64,000 bases of DNA from Limnobacter parvus (lineage in GTDB: Bacteria > Pseudomonadota > Gammaproteobacteria > Burkholderiales > Burkholderiaceae_B), in NCBI RefSeq assembly GCF_024623725.1, contig NZ_JANKHG010000017.1, forward strand, positions 163,265 to 227,264, written 5' to 3'. Under the pieces are notes generated by a model, which saw nothing but the letters and a program-made list of their open reading frames with translations, did no database searches and had not been told where the DNA came from. Made by a program: the position numbers and the translations under genes. Of this stretch, positions 33,860 to 43,691 are shown in pieces. Within the stretch, counting starts at the first letter, position 1; each line of letters begins with the position of its first letter.

Positions 33860-34915
33860 TTACTGTTCGAAGATCTGGATTTTTCCGCAACCATCCAAAC
33901 GTTCAACCAGGTCACTGCCCATCAGTTTTGAAGGTGTGTAAGCGCCACCCGCAATGTTTTTCTCCATCAAAATGAAGCTGGCCACTGCCAGTGAACCCAT
34001 TACAGTTAAAGAATAACCATTCGCGGTTTTTACACGGGCAACCACTTTTTTGCCTTCGGCATTGCTGGCCTCGCCCCACACATAAGCGGGCATTTTTGCG
34101 CGTTGTTCTTCATTGGGGCCTTCGACCTTTGCCGCCTGTTTTTTCAAAATATTCTGTATCAGCGACAGTCCCAACACGGGGCGTGCCAAGTTGGCAGCCC
34201 GCATCATGCGTACTGATTTGGGCGATGAAGGAATGTATACCTCTATGTTCCGGATGCCGGTGCTGTGAAATGCCGTGGACACATCGCCCCAAGGGATGGT
34301 GACTGCGAACTTGGTGCCGTTGCCAAAGTTAATTTCACGGGTGCTGTAGCCCAGGCCAACAGGTTTAATTTCCCCGTCTTCACGAACGCGCCCGCCATGC
34401 TTCATGGCTTCCACTGTTGTTTTGGCGGTGCCTGCCGACAAGCCGCTGCGTGAATCGAAGCCCAAGGCCAGATGCGTGGCGTCTGGCAGTAATTCATGAA
34501 GTCGCGATGCCACACAGTCTGTAGGAATGACGTCAAAACCAACACCCGGGCACAATACGATTTTCTGTTTTCTTGCTTTGCCGCTAAGCGATTGCGCCAA
34601 CTCGAACACCGAAATTTCGCCGGTAATGTCGAGGTAATGAGTTTTGGTCTGCAGGCAGGCCATCATCATGGGCTCTGCGGTTTCAGAAAACGGGCCAGCG
34701 CAGTGTAGTACCAGGTCCACTTCGTTCAAGCCTTCGAGCACTTCCGCCTCGTCGTCCAGAGAAAACACACGGCTTGGCAAGCTTAGTTTATTGGCCAGTG
34801 CGGTAACCGCTGCTTCATTGCGGCCCGCCAAAATGGGGCGCATGCCGCGCTTGGCGGCTTCTCGTGCAATCATTTCGCCGGTGTAACCATTGGCGCCGTA
34901 TATCATCCAGGGCAT
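33860..34915 (-). CDS. Saccharopine dehydrogenase-like / trans-acting enoyl reductase family protein
   Basis: A 351-residue soluble protein. The N-terminus is an NAD(P)-binding Rossmann fold (MIYGANGYTGEMIAREAAKRG, then ILAGRN). The rest fits the saccharopine dehydrogenase-like family that includes mycobacterial trans-acting enoyl reductases. A conserved histidine/glycine segment HCAGPFSETAEPMM is present. True lysine biosynthesis is unlikely because members of this subgroup usually act on fatty-acyl or polyketide-like substrates. Substrate here is unknown. Its neighbours are an SRPBCC-fold protein and, further on, fadE, which hints at lipid metabolism. Confidence 0.8.
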   Translation of the reverse strand: MPWMIYGANGYTGEMIAREAAKRGMRPILAGRNEAAVTALANKLSLPSRVFSLDDEAEVLEGLNEVDLVLHCAGPFSETAEPMMMACLQTKTHYLDITGEISVFELAQSLSGKARKQKIVLCPGVGFDVIPTDCVASRLHELLPDATHLALGFDSRSGLSAGTAKTTVEAMKHGGRVREDGEIKPVGLGYSTREINFGNGTKFAVTIPWGDVSTAFHSTGIRNIEVYIPSSPKSVRMMRAANLARPVLGLSLIQNILKKQAAKVEGPNEEQRAKMPAYVWGEASNAEGKKVVARVKTANGYSLTVMGSLAVASFILMEKNIAGGAYTPSKLMGSDLVERLDGCGKIQIFEQ

Positions 34916-34971
34916 TGCTTCTCCTAAAGCGCAGCAGGCGCCCTCGGTGGGGCGCCCTTGTTATTTTTAAA

Positions 34972-35436
34972 TCAAGATTCCAATTTGGCTTTCACACGGT
35001 CAAGAAAAGTGCCGACCTGTGCGTCAAATTCGGATTTCACTATACCTTCTGCAATGCCTTTCATCAGGCGTGGCACAGGCATCTCGAATTCGCCCGTGGA
35101 GCGAAACGAAACCGTACAGGATTTGGGGCTTTCTTCTTTAATCACCCAACCACCGGAAACTGTTGCATTCCCTTCGCCTAGAACCGGGTTCCAGTCAATC
35201 TTGGTTTTGCCATCGTTGGTGTATTTCACAGCGTACTTCACTTGATGTGAAATACCTGCGGCACCAATTTTCGCCATTTCCCAGCGCCATACTGCATCGC
35301 CAAGGTCCACGATCTTGTCCAGTTTTGGAAATAGAGCCACGGTGTCTGCCACGTCAGCCAGTTGTTCAAACGCTTTTTGCGCGCTGCAGGCCACTTTGAA
35401 AGACTTTTCGATTTTTACGTTCACATTAACCGCCAT
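34972..35436 (-). CDS. SRPBCC-fold (START/polyketide cyclase-like) protein
   Basis: A 154-residue soluble protein. It begins with the typical pattern of the SRPBCC superfamily (VKIEKSFKVACSAQKAFEQLADVADTVALFPKLDKIVDLG), a helix-grip fold that binds hydrophobic ligands. The C-terminal long helix (PRLMKGIAEGIVKSEFDAQVGTFLDRVKAKL) closes the pocket. The ligand is unknown. It lies 56 bp upstream of the saccharopine dehydrogenase-like gene on the same strand, and may act with it in lipid handling. Confidence 0.8.
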   Translation of the reverse strand: MAVNVNVKIEKSFKVACSAQKAFEQLADVADTVALFPKLDKIVDLGDAVWRWEMAKIGAAGISHQVKYAVKYTNDGKTKIDWNPVLGEGNATVSGGWVIKEESPKSCTVSFRSTGEFEMPVPRLMKGIAEGIVKSEFDAQVGTFLDRVKAKLES

Positions 35437-35825
35437 ATTCCCCTCGCTTTTTATTGTGGATGTTTTACTGCATAAATCGAAGTGTATCGGTTAAACGGCG
35501 CGCTTGTTAGCTCGATCAAGCAACTGGGTGGTGCTTGAATGCCGGCTTGTTAATTCTTTCGAGGCCACTTGTTCAACTGAAAACTGGCGTGTTGCACTGC
35601 AAATATTGACGATCCTTGTGTAAACCTTTGTTGACAGCTTGTTTGACGAATGCTGCAAACTACAAATGGTGCAATGCAATGTAAGTGATTGAATTTTTTC
35701 GAATTCAAGCTCTAGAAAAGTCGGCGTATTTTTGGTGCAATAAGGTTGACAGTCGTTCACCGAAAGCGCATGTTACGCCTAAGTAACTTAGAAGTAACTT
35801 TGATGGTATTCAAGGGGTAATAATC
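35437..35825. promoter_or_regulatory. Intergenic region upstream of fadE
   Basis: This 389-bp region lies between divergent genes. A perfect -35 hexamer TTGACA at 35746-35751 has a weak -10 (CATGTT at 35769-35774) at 17 bp. A direct repeat AAGTAACTT occurs twice, 11 bases apart, at about 35780-35800, just upstream of the fadE ribosome-binding site (AAGGGG near 35811); it may be an operator. The minus-strand ORF at 35491-35760 looks non-coding. No RNA gene was recognised. Confidence 0.35.
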
Positions 35826-38321
35826 ATGTCAAATTCGTTCTTCGCCGTTTTTTCAGCAGTCGTGCTGATCGGTCTTGTATATAGCGGCGCAAGCCTGCTG
35901 ACCTTTACAGCCGCAATTGGCGCGGCTGCACTGGGCTTTTACGCCTTGGGTGGCTTGGGTGAACTGGGTCTTGTCGTTTTTGCAGCAATCTACCTGCCAA
36001 TCGCCGTGGTACTGAACGTGTCCAGCCTGCGTCGCAGCGTGTTGACTGCACCAATTTTCAAGGCCTTTAGCAAAGCGCTGCCAGCCATGAGCCCAACCGA
36101 GAAGGATGCACTGGAAGCAGGCGACACCTGGTGGGAAGCTGAAATGTTTGGCGGCAAGCCAGACTGGTCCAAGCTAATGAATGTGAAGTACACCGAGCTG
36201 ACAGCAGATGAAAAGTCGTACCTCGACAACGAGACAGAAGAACTGTGCAAGATGCTCGACGATTGGAAGATCACTTTCGAGTTGAAAGACCTGCCCAAAG
36301 AAGTGTGGGACTTCATGGGCAAGAACAAGTTCTTCGCCATGTTGATCGCCAAAGAACACGGTGGCTTGGGTTTCTCCCCCTACGCGCAAAGTTGTGTGGT
36401 TGCAAAAATCGCCACCCGCTCACTGACCGCATCAGTCACCGTGATGGTTCCTAACTCATTGGGCCCAGGCGAGCTGATCATGCACTACGGCACACAGGAA
36501 CAGAAAGACTACTGGCTGCCACGTTTGGTGGATGGCCGTGAAATTCCCTGTTTTGGTTTGACCGGCCCTGAAGTGGGTTCAGACGCCTCTGCAATTCCCG
36601 ACACTGGCGTGGTGGTTAAGCGCAATGTGAACGGCAAAGAAGAACTGGGCATTGTTTTGAATTTCAGCAAGCGCTACATCACCTTGGCACCTGTGGCCAC
36701 CGTGGTGGGTTTGGCATTCAAACTGAAAGATCCGGAAGGCCTATTGGGCGACAAAAACAAGGTGGATTACGGCATTACCTGCGCGTTGTTGCCAGCGGAT
36801 ACGCCGAATGTACAAATTGGTCGTCGACACTTCCCTGGCGCTGTGTTCATGAATGGCCCAATCATCGGTAACGATGTGTATGTTCCGCTGACTTCAATCA
36901 TTGGTGGCCGCGAAATGGCTGGCAAGGGTTGGAGAATGCTGGTCGAATGTCTGTCTGCAGGCCGCGGTATTTCTTTGCCAGCGTTGTCAGCCGCATCGGG
37001 CTGGGGCATGTATTTGGCCACCGGCGCCTATGCGCGTATTCGTCGCCAGTTCAAAATGCCGATTGGCCGTTTTGAGGGGGTTCAGGAAGCAACCGGTAAA
37101 ATCGGCGGCTTGACCTACAAGCTTGAAGCATCACGCGTGCTGACAGCAACCGCCTGTGCCGAATGTGCTCCGTCTGTTGTCACGGCCATGATGAAATACC
37201 ACATGACTGAAATGATGCGCGAAATCATTCTGCGCTCCATGGACGTACACGGTGGCCGTACGGTTATTCTTGGCCCACGCAACTACCTGGGCCAGGCTTA
37301 CCAAGCCATGCCAGTGGCCATTACGGTTGAAGGTGCGAACATCATGACGCGTAACCTGATCGTGTTTGGTCAGGGCGCAATTCGTTGCCATCCCTGGGTA
37401 CTGAAAGAAATGCAAGCCGCCCAGAATCCGAACAAAGCAGAAGGTCTGCGCGACTTCGACAAGGCATTCTTCGGCCACTTGGGTCATATTTTCAACCGTG
37501 CAATGCGTGCTCTTTTGTTGGGTTTGAGCGGCAATCGCTTGGCGAAAAGCCCGGTAAGCGGCCCAATGGCAAGCTATGCCAAAGCCATTGAGCGTCGTTC
37601 GGCAGCCTTGGCGTTTACAGCCGATGTGGCCATGGGCGTGTTGGGCGGTGAGCTAAAGCGCCGTGAGCGTTTGTCAGCCCGCCTGGGCGACGTGTTGAGC
37701 CACCTTTACATGGCCACTGCTGTTTTAAAGTACTTTGAAACCAACGGCCGTTTGGCCGATGAATTGCCACACGCTCAGTGGGCGATTGAAGATTCGCTGG
37801 CTGAAATCGACAAGGCCTTCACCGAATTCAACCGCAACTTCCCCAACAAGGCTGTTGGTATGTTGTTGAACTTCGTGGCTTACCCTTTGGGCATGGGCAA
37901 ATCGAAAGGACCAAGCGACAAGGTGAACGCAGAAGTGGCCGAGTTGTTAATGACACGGAATGCATTCGCTGAACGCCTGCTAGACAAGGTGTTCGTTGGC
38001 GAAGGATTGTCAGACCCAACTGGTCGTATTCTGGAAGCAGCAGACAAATTGTTGTCGATCGAACCTGGTTACAGCAATTTCCTGAAAGCTGTTTCCTCAG
38101 GCAAAGTAATTGGTGAAGGACTGGAAGCCCAGTTGAAAGATGCGGTGGCGAAGAACTTGATCAGCCCCGATCTGGCGCAGGGCATTCGCGAGTACGAGCC
38201 GATTCGTTTCGATGCAATTTTGACCGACGACTTCAGCAAAGACTATTTGCGCAGCAATGGTCAAATTCCTGATGAAATTATTGAAGCCAAGCCAGTGAAC
38301 GAATACAAGGCAGCTGCTTGA
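35826..38321 (+). CDS. fadE: Acyl-CoA dehydrogenase FadE
   Basis: An 831-residue protein, close to the 814 residues of the E. coli enzyme and far longer than ordinary 380-residue acyl-CoA dehydrogenases. Two or three hydrophobic segments at the N-terminus (about 1-60) may attach it to the membrane. A dehydrogenase core follows (ACAD middle motif CFGLTGPEVGSDASAIP) and a FadE-specific C-terminal region. It carries out the first, FAD-dependent step of fatty acid beta-oxidation. It is the only fad gene seen here, and its 3' end has its own terminator, so it is likely monocistronic. Confidence 0.95.
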   Translation: MSNSFFAVFSAVVLIGLVYSGASLLTFTAAIGAAALGFYALGGLGELGLVVFAAIYLPIAVVLNVSSLRRSVLTAPIFKAFSKALPAMSPTEKDALEAGDTWWEAEMFGGKPDWSKLMNVKYTELTADEKSYLDNETEELCKMLDDWKITFELKDLPKEVWDFMGKNKFFAMLIAKEHGGLGFSPYAQSCVVAKIATRSLTASVTVMVPNSLGPGELIMHYGTQEQKDYWLPRLVDGREIPCFGLTGPEVGSDASAIPDTGVVVKRNVNGKEELGIVLNFSKRYITLAPVATVVGLAFKLKDPEGLLGDKNKVDYGITCALLPADTPNVQIGRRHFPGAVFMNGPIIGNDVYVPLTSIIGGREMAGKGWRMLVECLSAGRGISLPALSAASGWGMYLATGAYARIRRQFKMPIGRFEGVQEATGKIGGLTYKLEASRVLTATACAECAPSVVTAMMKYHMTEMMREIILRSMDVHGGRTVILGPRNYLGQAYQAMPVAITVEGANIMTRNLIVFGQGAIRCHPWVLKEMQAAQNPNKAEGLRDFDKAFFGHLGHIFNRAMRALLLGLSGNRLAKSPVSGPMASYAKAIERRSAALAFTADVAMGVLGGELKRRERLSARLGDVLSHLYMATAVLKYFETNGRLADELPHAQWAIEDSLAEIDKAFTEFNRNFPNKAVGMLLNFVAYPLGMGKSKGPSDKVNAEVAELLMTRNAFAERLLDKVFVGEGLSDPTGRILEAADKLLSIEPGYSNFLKAVSSGKVIGEGLEAQLKDAVAKNLISPDLAQGIREYEPIRFDAILTDDFSKDYLRSNGQIPDEIIEAKPVNEYKAAA

Positions 38322-38370
38322 TTTTAAATAGGAAGTTTTTAACTGCAATTTTGTTGTAGTAAAAACATCG

Positions 38371-38399
38371 AAAGGCCTCGCAAAAGCGAGGCCTTTTTT
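38371..38399 (+). terminator. Rho-independent terminator of fadE
   Basis: An 8-bp perfect stem (GGCCTCGC / GCGAGGCC) with an AAAA loop is followed by six T, 50 bp after the fadE stop. Confidence 0.95.
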
Positions 38400-38436
38400 G
38401 TTACTCGCGCGGAATATTTTGCGCTATGCTAAAAGC

Positions 38437-40236
38437 ATGGCAATTCAATTGATACGTGACAATCGTTTTGGCGCATTCTTCTGGACGCAGTTCCTAGGAG
38501 CGTTCAACGACAATCTTTTGAAGTTCGCCGTTACCTTGGCCGTCACCTACAACGATGCGCTTCGCGGCAGTTTTTCCCCTGGCTTGTTGATCAATTTAAT
38601 TGCTGCATTGTTTATTCTTCCCTTCGTAATTTTCTCGGCCACCAGTGGTCAGCTTGCGGACAAATTCGACAAAACCAAAGTCATGCGCCTGGCCAAGTGG
38701 TTAGAACCACCCATTGTCATCATCACCGCACTTGGTTTTTTGATGAATTCGGTGGAGCTTTTGATATTGGCAGTGTTTTTGTTGGGCACTCAGTCTGCAT
38801 TTTTTGGCCCGGCGAAGTATGCCTATTTGCCCGAACAGTTGAAATCGAGTGAACTGGTGATGGGCAATGCTTTGGTTGAGTCAGCCACATTCATGGCCAT
38901 TTTGCTGGGCACCATTGCTGCGGGCAGTTTGATGAGTCAAGACGCAGGCAATGTGGTGGTTTATGTGGTTTGTGGTTTTGGTTTTTTGGTTGCCTTGCTG
39001 GGTGTTTATCAATCGCAGCGCATGCCCTTGACACCGTCCCATTCACCCGACTTGAAAGTGAACTGGAACTTGTTCACTGAAACCTGGCGGAATGTGCGAT
39101 TTGCCACAGGTTTGCCGAAAGTATGGCCCGCCTTGCTGGGTATTTCCTGGTTGTGGTTTGTGGGCGCCACTTACCTTACGCAATTTCCTCTGCTTTCAAA
39201 AACCCTGTTGAATGCAAGCCCGGGCGTGGCCACTGTGCTGCTGTTTGCGTTCACCGTGGGTTTGGGTATTGGTGCATTTTTGTGCGAAAAATGGTCCAGA
39301 AAGCGCATTGAAATGGGGTTGGTGCTGTGCGGTTTGGCCGTCATGGTCGTGGCAGGGGTGCTGCTTCATTTTGTATTGCATGCCTATGAAACCAGTGCCA
39401 GTCAGCAAACCGTGTTTGTCTTCTTCAGCCAGTTCAACAATTTGGCTGTGCTGGGCTTGTTTGTCTTGATCAGTGTTGGTGTGGGTTTGTACAGTGTGCC
39501 GCTTTACGCGACCATGCAGGCTTTCGCACCCAGGGAAAGCCGTTCCCGAGTGGTGTCGGCCAACAACATCATCAATTCCTTCTTCATGGTGGTTTCTGCA
39601 GGGTTTGCCATCGCCATCTTGTTGGGCACGCAGGGTGCAGTCATGTGGGTGTTCACTGCGGTCACCGCAATCAATGTGGTGGTGCTTGGCTTGTGGATCG
39701 TCAAACAACCATATGTGATGTTGCGCACGCAATTGCTGTTCAAAGTGCCTGCCAAGCACCTGCCCAGAATTGAAAACCTGGAACACTTGGGTGAAGCTGG
39801 CGGGAATCTGATTGTGTTTCCCACCTTGCTGCATGAGAACTATTTGCTTCGCATGGCAGGCTTGCCCATGGAGATGACGGTGGTGTTGTCTGGCCGCTTG
39901 AAACCGTCACGTTTCGTGAATCAAATGCGCAAACATGGCTTCGTGCTGGAATTCAGCAAGTTGTCGGAAATTGATACCCAAAAGGAATTAATCAAGGCGA
40001 TTGCGTTACACATACAAGAGGGGAAGTCGATAGCCATCGACAAACCCATGTTCGAATTGTTGCGCAAACAATATCGCTTAGATGACATGCCCGGTGTGCT
40101 GGCAAAAAAGGGTGTGGTCATGAATGTGCTCGAATTTTCAGAAGAGAACAACAAAGAGAATTTAAAGAAGTCTGAAATTTCTCACACGGTATGGCGTCTA
40201 AACAAAAAAGAAGTCCTAACCGCTTCAGGGGTTTAA
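38437..40236 (+). CDS. MFS transporter with an extra C-terminal domain (LplT-like)
   Basis: A 599-residue protein. The first roughly 410 residues form an MFS permease whose N-terminus (RFGAFFWTQFLGAFNDNLLKFAVTL) closely matches the lysophospholipid transporter LplT and the MFS half of LplT-acyltransferase fusions. The last roughly 190 residues are soluble (from about LLFKVPAKHLPRIENLEH) and include ALHIQEGKSIAIDKPMF. I do not see the HX4D acyltransferase motif there, so this is not a complete acyltransferase fusion. The tail may be a decayed or specialised domain. The start at ATG 38437 leaves only about 38 bp after the fadE terminator for a promoter. A role in phospholipid remodelling is inferred. 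Confidence 0.78.
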   Translation: MAIQLIRDNRFGAFFWTQFLGAFNDNLLKFAVTLAVTYNDALRGSFSPGLLINLIAALFILPFVIFSATSGQLADKFDKTKVMRLAKWLEPPIVIITALGFLMNSVELLILAVFLLGTQSAFFGPAKYAYLPEQLKSSELVMGNALVESATFMAILLGTIAAGSLMSQDAGNVVVYVVCGFGFLVALLGVYQSQRMPLTPSHSPDLKVNWNLFTETWRNVRFATGLPKVWPALLGISWLWFVGATYLTQFPLLSKTLLNASPGVATVLLFAFTVGLGIGAFLCEKWSRKRIEMGLVLCGLAVMVVAGVLLHFVLHAYETSASQQTVFVFFSQFNNLAVLGLFVLISVGVGLYSVPLYATMQAFAPRESRSRVVSANNIINSFFMVVSAGFAIAILLGTQGAVMWVFTAVTAINVVVLGLWIVKQPYVMLRTQLLFKVPAKHLPRIENLEHLGEAGGNLIVFPTLLHENYLLRMAGLPMEMTVVLSGRLKPSRFVNQMRKHGFVLEFSKLSEIDTQKELIKAIALHIQEGKSIAIDKPMFELLRKQYRLDDMPGVLAKKGVVMNVLEFSEENNKENLKKSEISHTVWRLNKKEVLTASGV

Positions 40237-40434
40237 GACCCCACTTGATAGGGAGATAGTAGTTAAACCAGAGTTAATTAGAAAGTGTTGCAAGCACCAA
40301 AACAGCACAAAAATGTAAACAAACAAGCTGGCCTGTTTTTTGCAACTTTTTCAGTGGATGGAATTGAATGCTTTAAGCGCGAAATAGGTTCACGGTTAAA
40401 GCAAAAGGCAATAAGCGTTGTGCAGGAGGACATC
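40237..40434 (+). promoter_or_regulatory. Leader region of the prkA-yeaH-spoVR cluster
   Basis: This 198-bp gap lies between the MFS gene and prkA. Its end carries a strong ribosome-binding site (AGGAGG, 40425-40430) 4 bases before the ATG at 40435. The homologous E. coli genes are stress- and stationary-phase-induced. I see no clear sigma-70 or sigma-54 hexamer pair, so the promoter type is unassigned. Confidence 0.3.
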
Positions 40435-42399
40435 ATGAACACAGAGCTTGATACGCGTGATTTGAATTCCGGTGATTCTGACATTTTTGGTCAGTTTCAA
40501 TCCCGATTTGCAGCTTTGCAGCAAACCGAGATGAGTCTCGAAGAATACCTCGACCTGTGCAAAGCCGATCCCCTGACGTACGCAAGCGCTGCAGAGCGCA
40601 TGTTGCATGCCATTGGCGAACCCGAAGTAGTGAACACCCGCCACGATCCCCGACTTTCCCGCATATTTGCGAACCGAGTGGTGCGCCGCTACCCCTCGTT
40701 CCAAGAGTTCTATGGCATGGAAGACGTGATTGAAAACATCGTTTCTTACTTCCGCCACGCCGCTCAAGGCCTGGAAGAGCGAAAGCAAGTGTTGTATTTG
40801 CTCGGCCCTGTGGGTAGTGCCAAATCATCATTGGCAGAACGCTTGAAAGCTTTGATGGAGCAACAGCCCATTTTTGCCTTGAAAGGCTCGCCCATTAATG
40901 AATCACCTTTGGGTTTGTTTGACCCCGTACAATTTGGTGCATCACTTGAAGACAAATACGGCATTCCGCGCCGCTACCTGACTGGTATTGCCAGCCCATG
41001 GGCTACAAAACGCCTGGCTGAATTTGGTGGCGACTTGCGCAAATTCCGTGTGGTTCGTTTAATGCCATCCACCTTGAACCAGGTTGCAATCGCCAAAACA
41101 GAACCCGGCGATGAAAACAACCAGGACATTTCAGCCCTGGTGGGCAAGGTTGACATTCGCATGTTGAACCAGTTCAGCCAGGATGATCCCGATGCCTACA
41201 GCTTCAGCGGTGGCTTGTGTTTGGCCAACCAGGGCCTGCTTGAATTTGTGGAAATGTTCAAGGCGCCGATCAAAATGTTGCACCCGTTGCTAACTGCTAC
41301 GCAGGAGCGCAACTTCAAAGGCACTGAGGGCTTTGGCTCCATTCCCTTTGACGGCATTATTCTGGCGCACAGCAACGAATCGGAATGGCAGCAGTTCCGC
41401 AACAACAAAACCAATGAAGCATTTCTGGACCGTGTGTACATCGTGAAGGTGCCTTACTGCCTGCGCGTGTCCGAAGAAGTCAAGATTTACGAGAAGCTGC
41501 TTGAGCATTCATCCCTGTACAAGGCCGCCTGTGCACCAGGCACCTTGAACATGATGGCGCAGTTCAGTGTGTTGACTCGTTTGAAAGAACCCGCCAACAG
41601 CAATCTGTTCAGCAAAATGCGTGTTTACGATGGTGAAAACCTGAAAGACGTTGACCCACACGCCAAGCCAATTCAGGAGTATCGCGACCAGTCTGGCCCC
41701 GATGAGGGCATGAATGGCTCGTCCACCCGTTGGGCTTACAAAGTGTTGTCCAAGGTGTTCAACTTTGACCACCATGAAGTGGCGGCCAACCCAGTGCATT
41801 TGTTGTATGTGCTTGAACAGCAGGTCATTAAAGACAACCTGCCAGAAGAGCAAACCCGCAAGTATCTGGACTTTATCAAGAGCTACCTGACACCCAAATA
41901 TGCCGAGTTTGTGGCCAAGGAAATTCAAACCGCTTACCTTGAAAGCTACAGCGAGTATGGGCAAAACCTGTTCGAACGCTACATTCAGTTCGCTGACAAG
42001 TGGATTCAGAATGAGGAATTCCGCGACCCTGCCACTGGTCAAATTTTCGATCGCGATTCGCTGAACGATGAATTGGTGCGTATTGAGAAGCCGGCAGGTA
42101 TTGCCAACCCCAAAGACTTCCGAAACGAAGTGGTTAATTTTGTGTTGCGCGCGCAAGCCAGCAACACGGGCACCATGCCAGCCTGGACCAGCTATGAAAA
42201 GCTGCGCGAAGTGATCGAGCGCAGTATGTTCTCGAAAACTGAAGACCTGCTACCGGTTATTTCTTTCGACCACAAAGGCTCGAAAGAAAGTCAGGAGAAG
42301 CACGAGAACTTCGTGGACAGAATGGTGGCCAAGGGTTACACCGAAAAACAGGTTCGCCTGTTGGTGGAATGGCATTTGCGCGTTAAAAAAGCGTCTTGA
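40435..42399 (+). CDS. prkA: PrkA-family serine protein kinase (YeaG-like)
   Basis: A 654-residue protein. An AAA+-like N-terminal half has P-loop LLGPVGSAKSSLAERL near residue 121 and the PrkA-specific C-terminal kinase half follows. The start at ATG 40435 is fixed by a strong AGGAGG. Homologues (B. subtilis PrkA, E. coli YeaG) are linked to stress adaptation, stationary phase and nitrogen starvation. It is followed 27 bp later by yeaH (DUF444) and then spoVR, the conserved three-gene set found across many bacteria. Confidence 0.95.
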   Translation: MNTELDTRDLNSGDSDIFGQFQSRFAALQQTEMSLEEYLDLCKADPLTYASAAERMLHAIGEPEVVNTRHDPRLSRIFANRVVRRYPSFQEFYGMEDVIENIVSYFRHAAQGLEERKQVLYLLGPVGSAKSSLAERLKALMEQQPIFALKGSPINESPLGLFDPVQFGASLEDKYGIPRRYLTGIASPWATKRLAEFGGDLRKFRVVRLMPSTLNQVAIAKTEPGDENNQDISALVGKVDIRMLNQFSQDDPDAYSFSGGLCLANQGLLEFVEMFKAPIKMLHPLLTATQERNFKGTEGFGSIPFDGIILAHSNESEWQQFRNNKTNEAFLDRVYIVKVPYCLRVSEEVKIYEKLLEHSSLYKAACAPGTLNMMAQFSVLTRLKEPANSNLFSKMRVYDGENLKDVDPHAKPIQEYRDQSGPDEGMNGSSTRWAYKVLSKVFNFDHHEVAANPVHLLYVLEQQVIKDNLPEEQTRKYLDFIKSYLTPKYAEFVAKEIQTAYLESYSEYGQNLFERYIQFADKWIQNEEFRDPATGQIFDRDSLNDELVRIEKPAGIANPKDFRNEVVNFVLRAQASNTGTMPAWTSYEKLREVIERSMFSKTEDLLPVISFDHKGSKESQEKHENFVDRMVAKGYTEKQVRLLVEWHLRVKKAS

Positions 42400-42426
42400 T
42401 CATTCAAAACGCTTAAAGGAGTTGGC

Positions 42427-43680
42427 ATGAGCGATTCAACCATTATTGATCGCAGGCTCAACGGCAAAAACAGAAGCTTGCCCAATCGCGAGCGCTTTAT
42501 TCGGCGTTACAAAACGCAGTTGAAAAAGGCGGTCGCGGATGTGGCAGGCGAATCGTCTATTTCCGACGTTAGCGGCGATGGGCGGGTGAAAGTACGCATC
42601 CCAATCCGCGAGGTTTCTGAACCCACCTTTATTTTCGGTGAAGGCGGCAGCAAAGAACAAGTAGTGCCCGGCAACCGCGATTTCGTACCCGGTGATCGCA
42701 TTCCACGCCCCAGTGGCGGCGGCGAGGGTAAGGGTGGCGGTAAGCCCGGCAAGGGCGAAGGTGACGATGCCTTTACTTTCGTGCTGTCTCGCGAAGAATT
42801 TCTTAATTTGTACTTCGACGATCTTGAGCTGCCCGAGCTGTTAAAGCGTGAAATTTCATCGGTAAAACGCATGAAAAGCCGCAACGCGGGTTACTCGCGT
42901 TCGGGTGCCCCAACATCTTTGTCGGTGTTGCGAACCATGAAAGCGTCTTTAATGCGACGTGTTGCGCTGGAGCCGCGGGAAGAGGACGAAGAAGACGGTG
43001 AGGACAAAGGTCAGCTCGATCTTCTTGATGATTCGAAAAAGAAGCCCTACGTGCCCTTTCTCGACGAAGTGGATTTGCGATACAGAAACCGTGTCACCTA
43101 TCCTGAACCGTCTACCAACGCAGTTATTTTTTGTTTGATGGATGTTTCTGCTTCCATGGATGAGGCCAAGAAAGACCTGGCCAAACGCTTTTACACGTTG
43201 CTGTATTTGTTCCTGACCCGCAAATACGAAGAAGTGAAGTTGGTGTTCATACGCCACACCGACGAAGCCGAGGAAGTGACTGAAGAAGATTTTTTTTACG
43301 GCAAGAAAAGCGGTGGCACAGAAATTATGCCTGCCATGGAATTGATGCATCACATCATTGAAACCCGCTACCCGGGCAGTGCATGGAATGTGTACGTGGC
43401 TCAGGCTTCCGATGGCGACGCCACTTCTCGGGATGCCCGGGCCAGCGCGGAGTATCTCTCTTCCAAAATCATGCCGCATGTGCGTTACTACGCTTACGTG
43501 GAAACCATGCCCACGCCCATGTTCGGAATGGCGCGTGCGTCTGATCTATGGGAAAGCTTCGAGCGGCTAGAAGACAGCTTTGCAGGGCACTTTGCCATGC
43601 GCAAATTGTTTAATCGGCGAGACATCTACCCTGTGTTTCGTGGTCTGTTTGAGAAAAAAGAAGTGGCCTTCGGGCGCTAG
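42427..43680 (+). CDS. yeaH: YeaH/YhbH family protein (DUF444)
   Basis: A 417-residue protein. A Gly/Lys-rich, low-complexity region (GGGEGKGGGKPGKGEGDD) lies near residue 100. A von Willebrand A-like fold follows with a metal-site-like motif (CLMDVSASMDEAKKDLAKRF). Family members are always found with PrkA and SpoVR and probably act as a scaffold for the kinase. The ATG at 42427 has AGGAG just upstream. The spoVR gene follows within 12 bp. Confidence 0.93.
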   Translation: MSDSTIIDRRLNGKNRSLPNRERFIRRYKTQLKKAVADVAGESSISDVSGDGRVKVRIPIREVSEPTFIFGEGGSKEQVVPGNRDFVPGDRIPRPSGGGEGKGGGKPGKGEGDDAFTFVLSREEFLNLYFDDLELPELLKREISSVKRMKSRNAGYSRSGAPTSLSVLRTMKASLMRRVALEPREEDEEDGEDKGQLDLLDDSKKKPYVPFLDEVDLRYRNRVTYPEPSTNAVIFCLMDVSASMDEAKKDLAKRFYTLLYLFLTRKYEEVKLVFIRHTDEAEEVTEEDFFYGKKSGGTEIMPAMELMHHIIETRYPGSAWNVYVAQASDGDATSRDARASAEYLSSKIMPHVRYYAYVETMPTPMFGMARASDLWESFERLEDSFAGHFAMRKLFNRRDIYPVFRGLFEKKEVAFGR

Positions 43681-43691
43681 GAGTGGCAACA

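Noticed and set aside
35491-35760. 89-codon minus-strand reading frame upstream of fadE
   Set aside because: Unlike-coding composition, no ribosome-binding site and no similarity that I recognise; it lies in the regulatory region of fadE.
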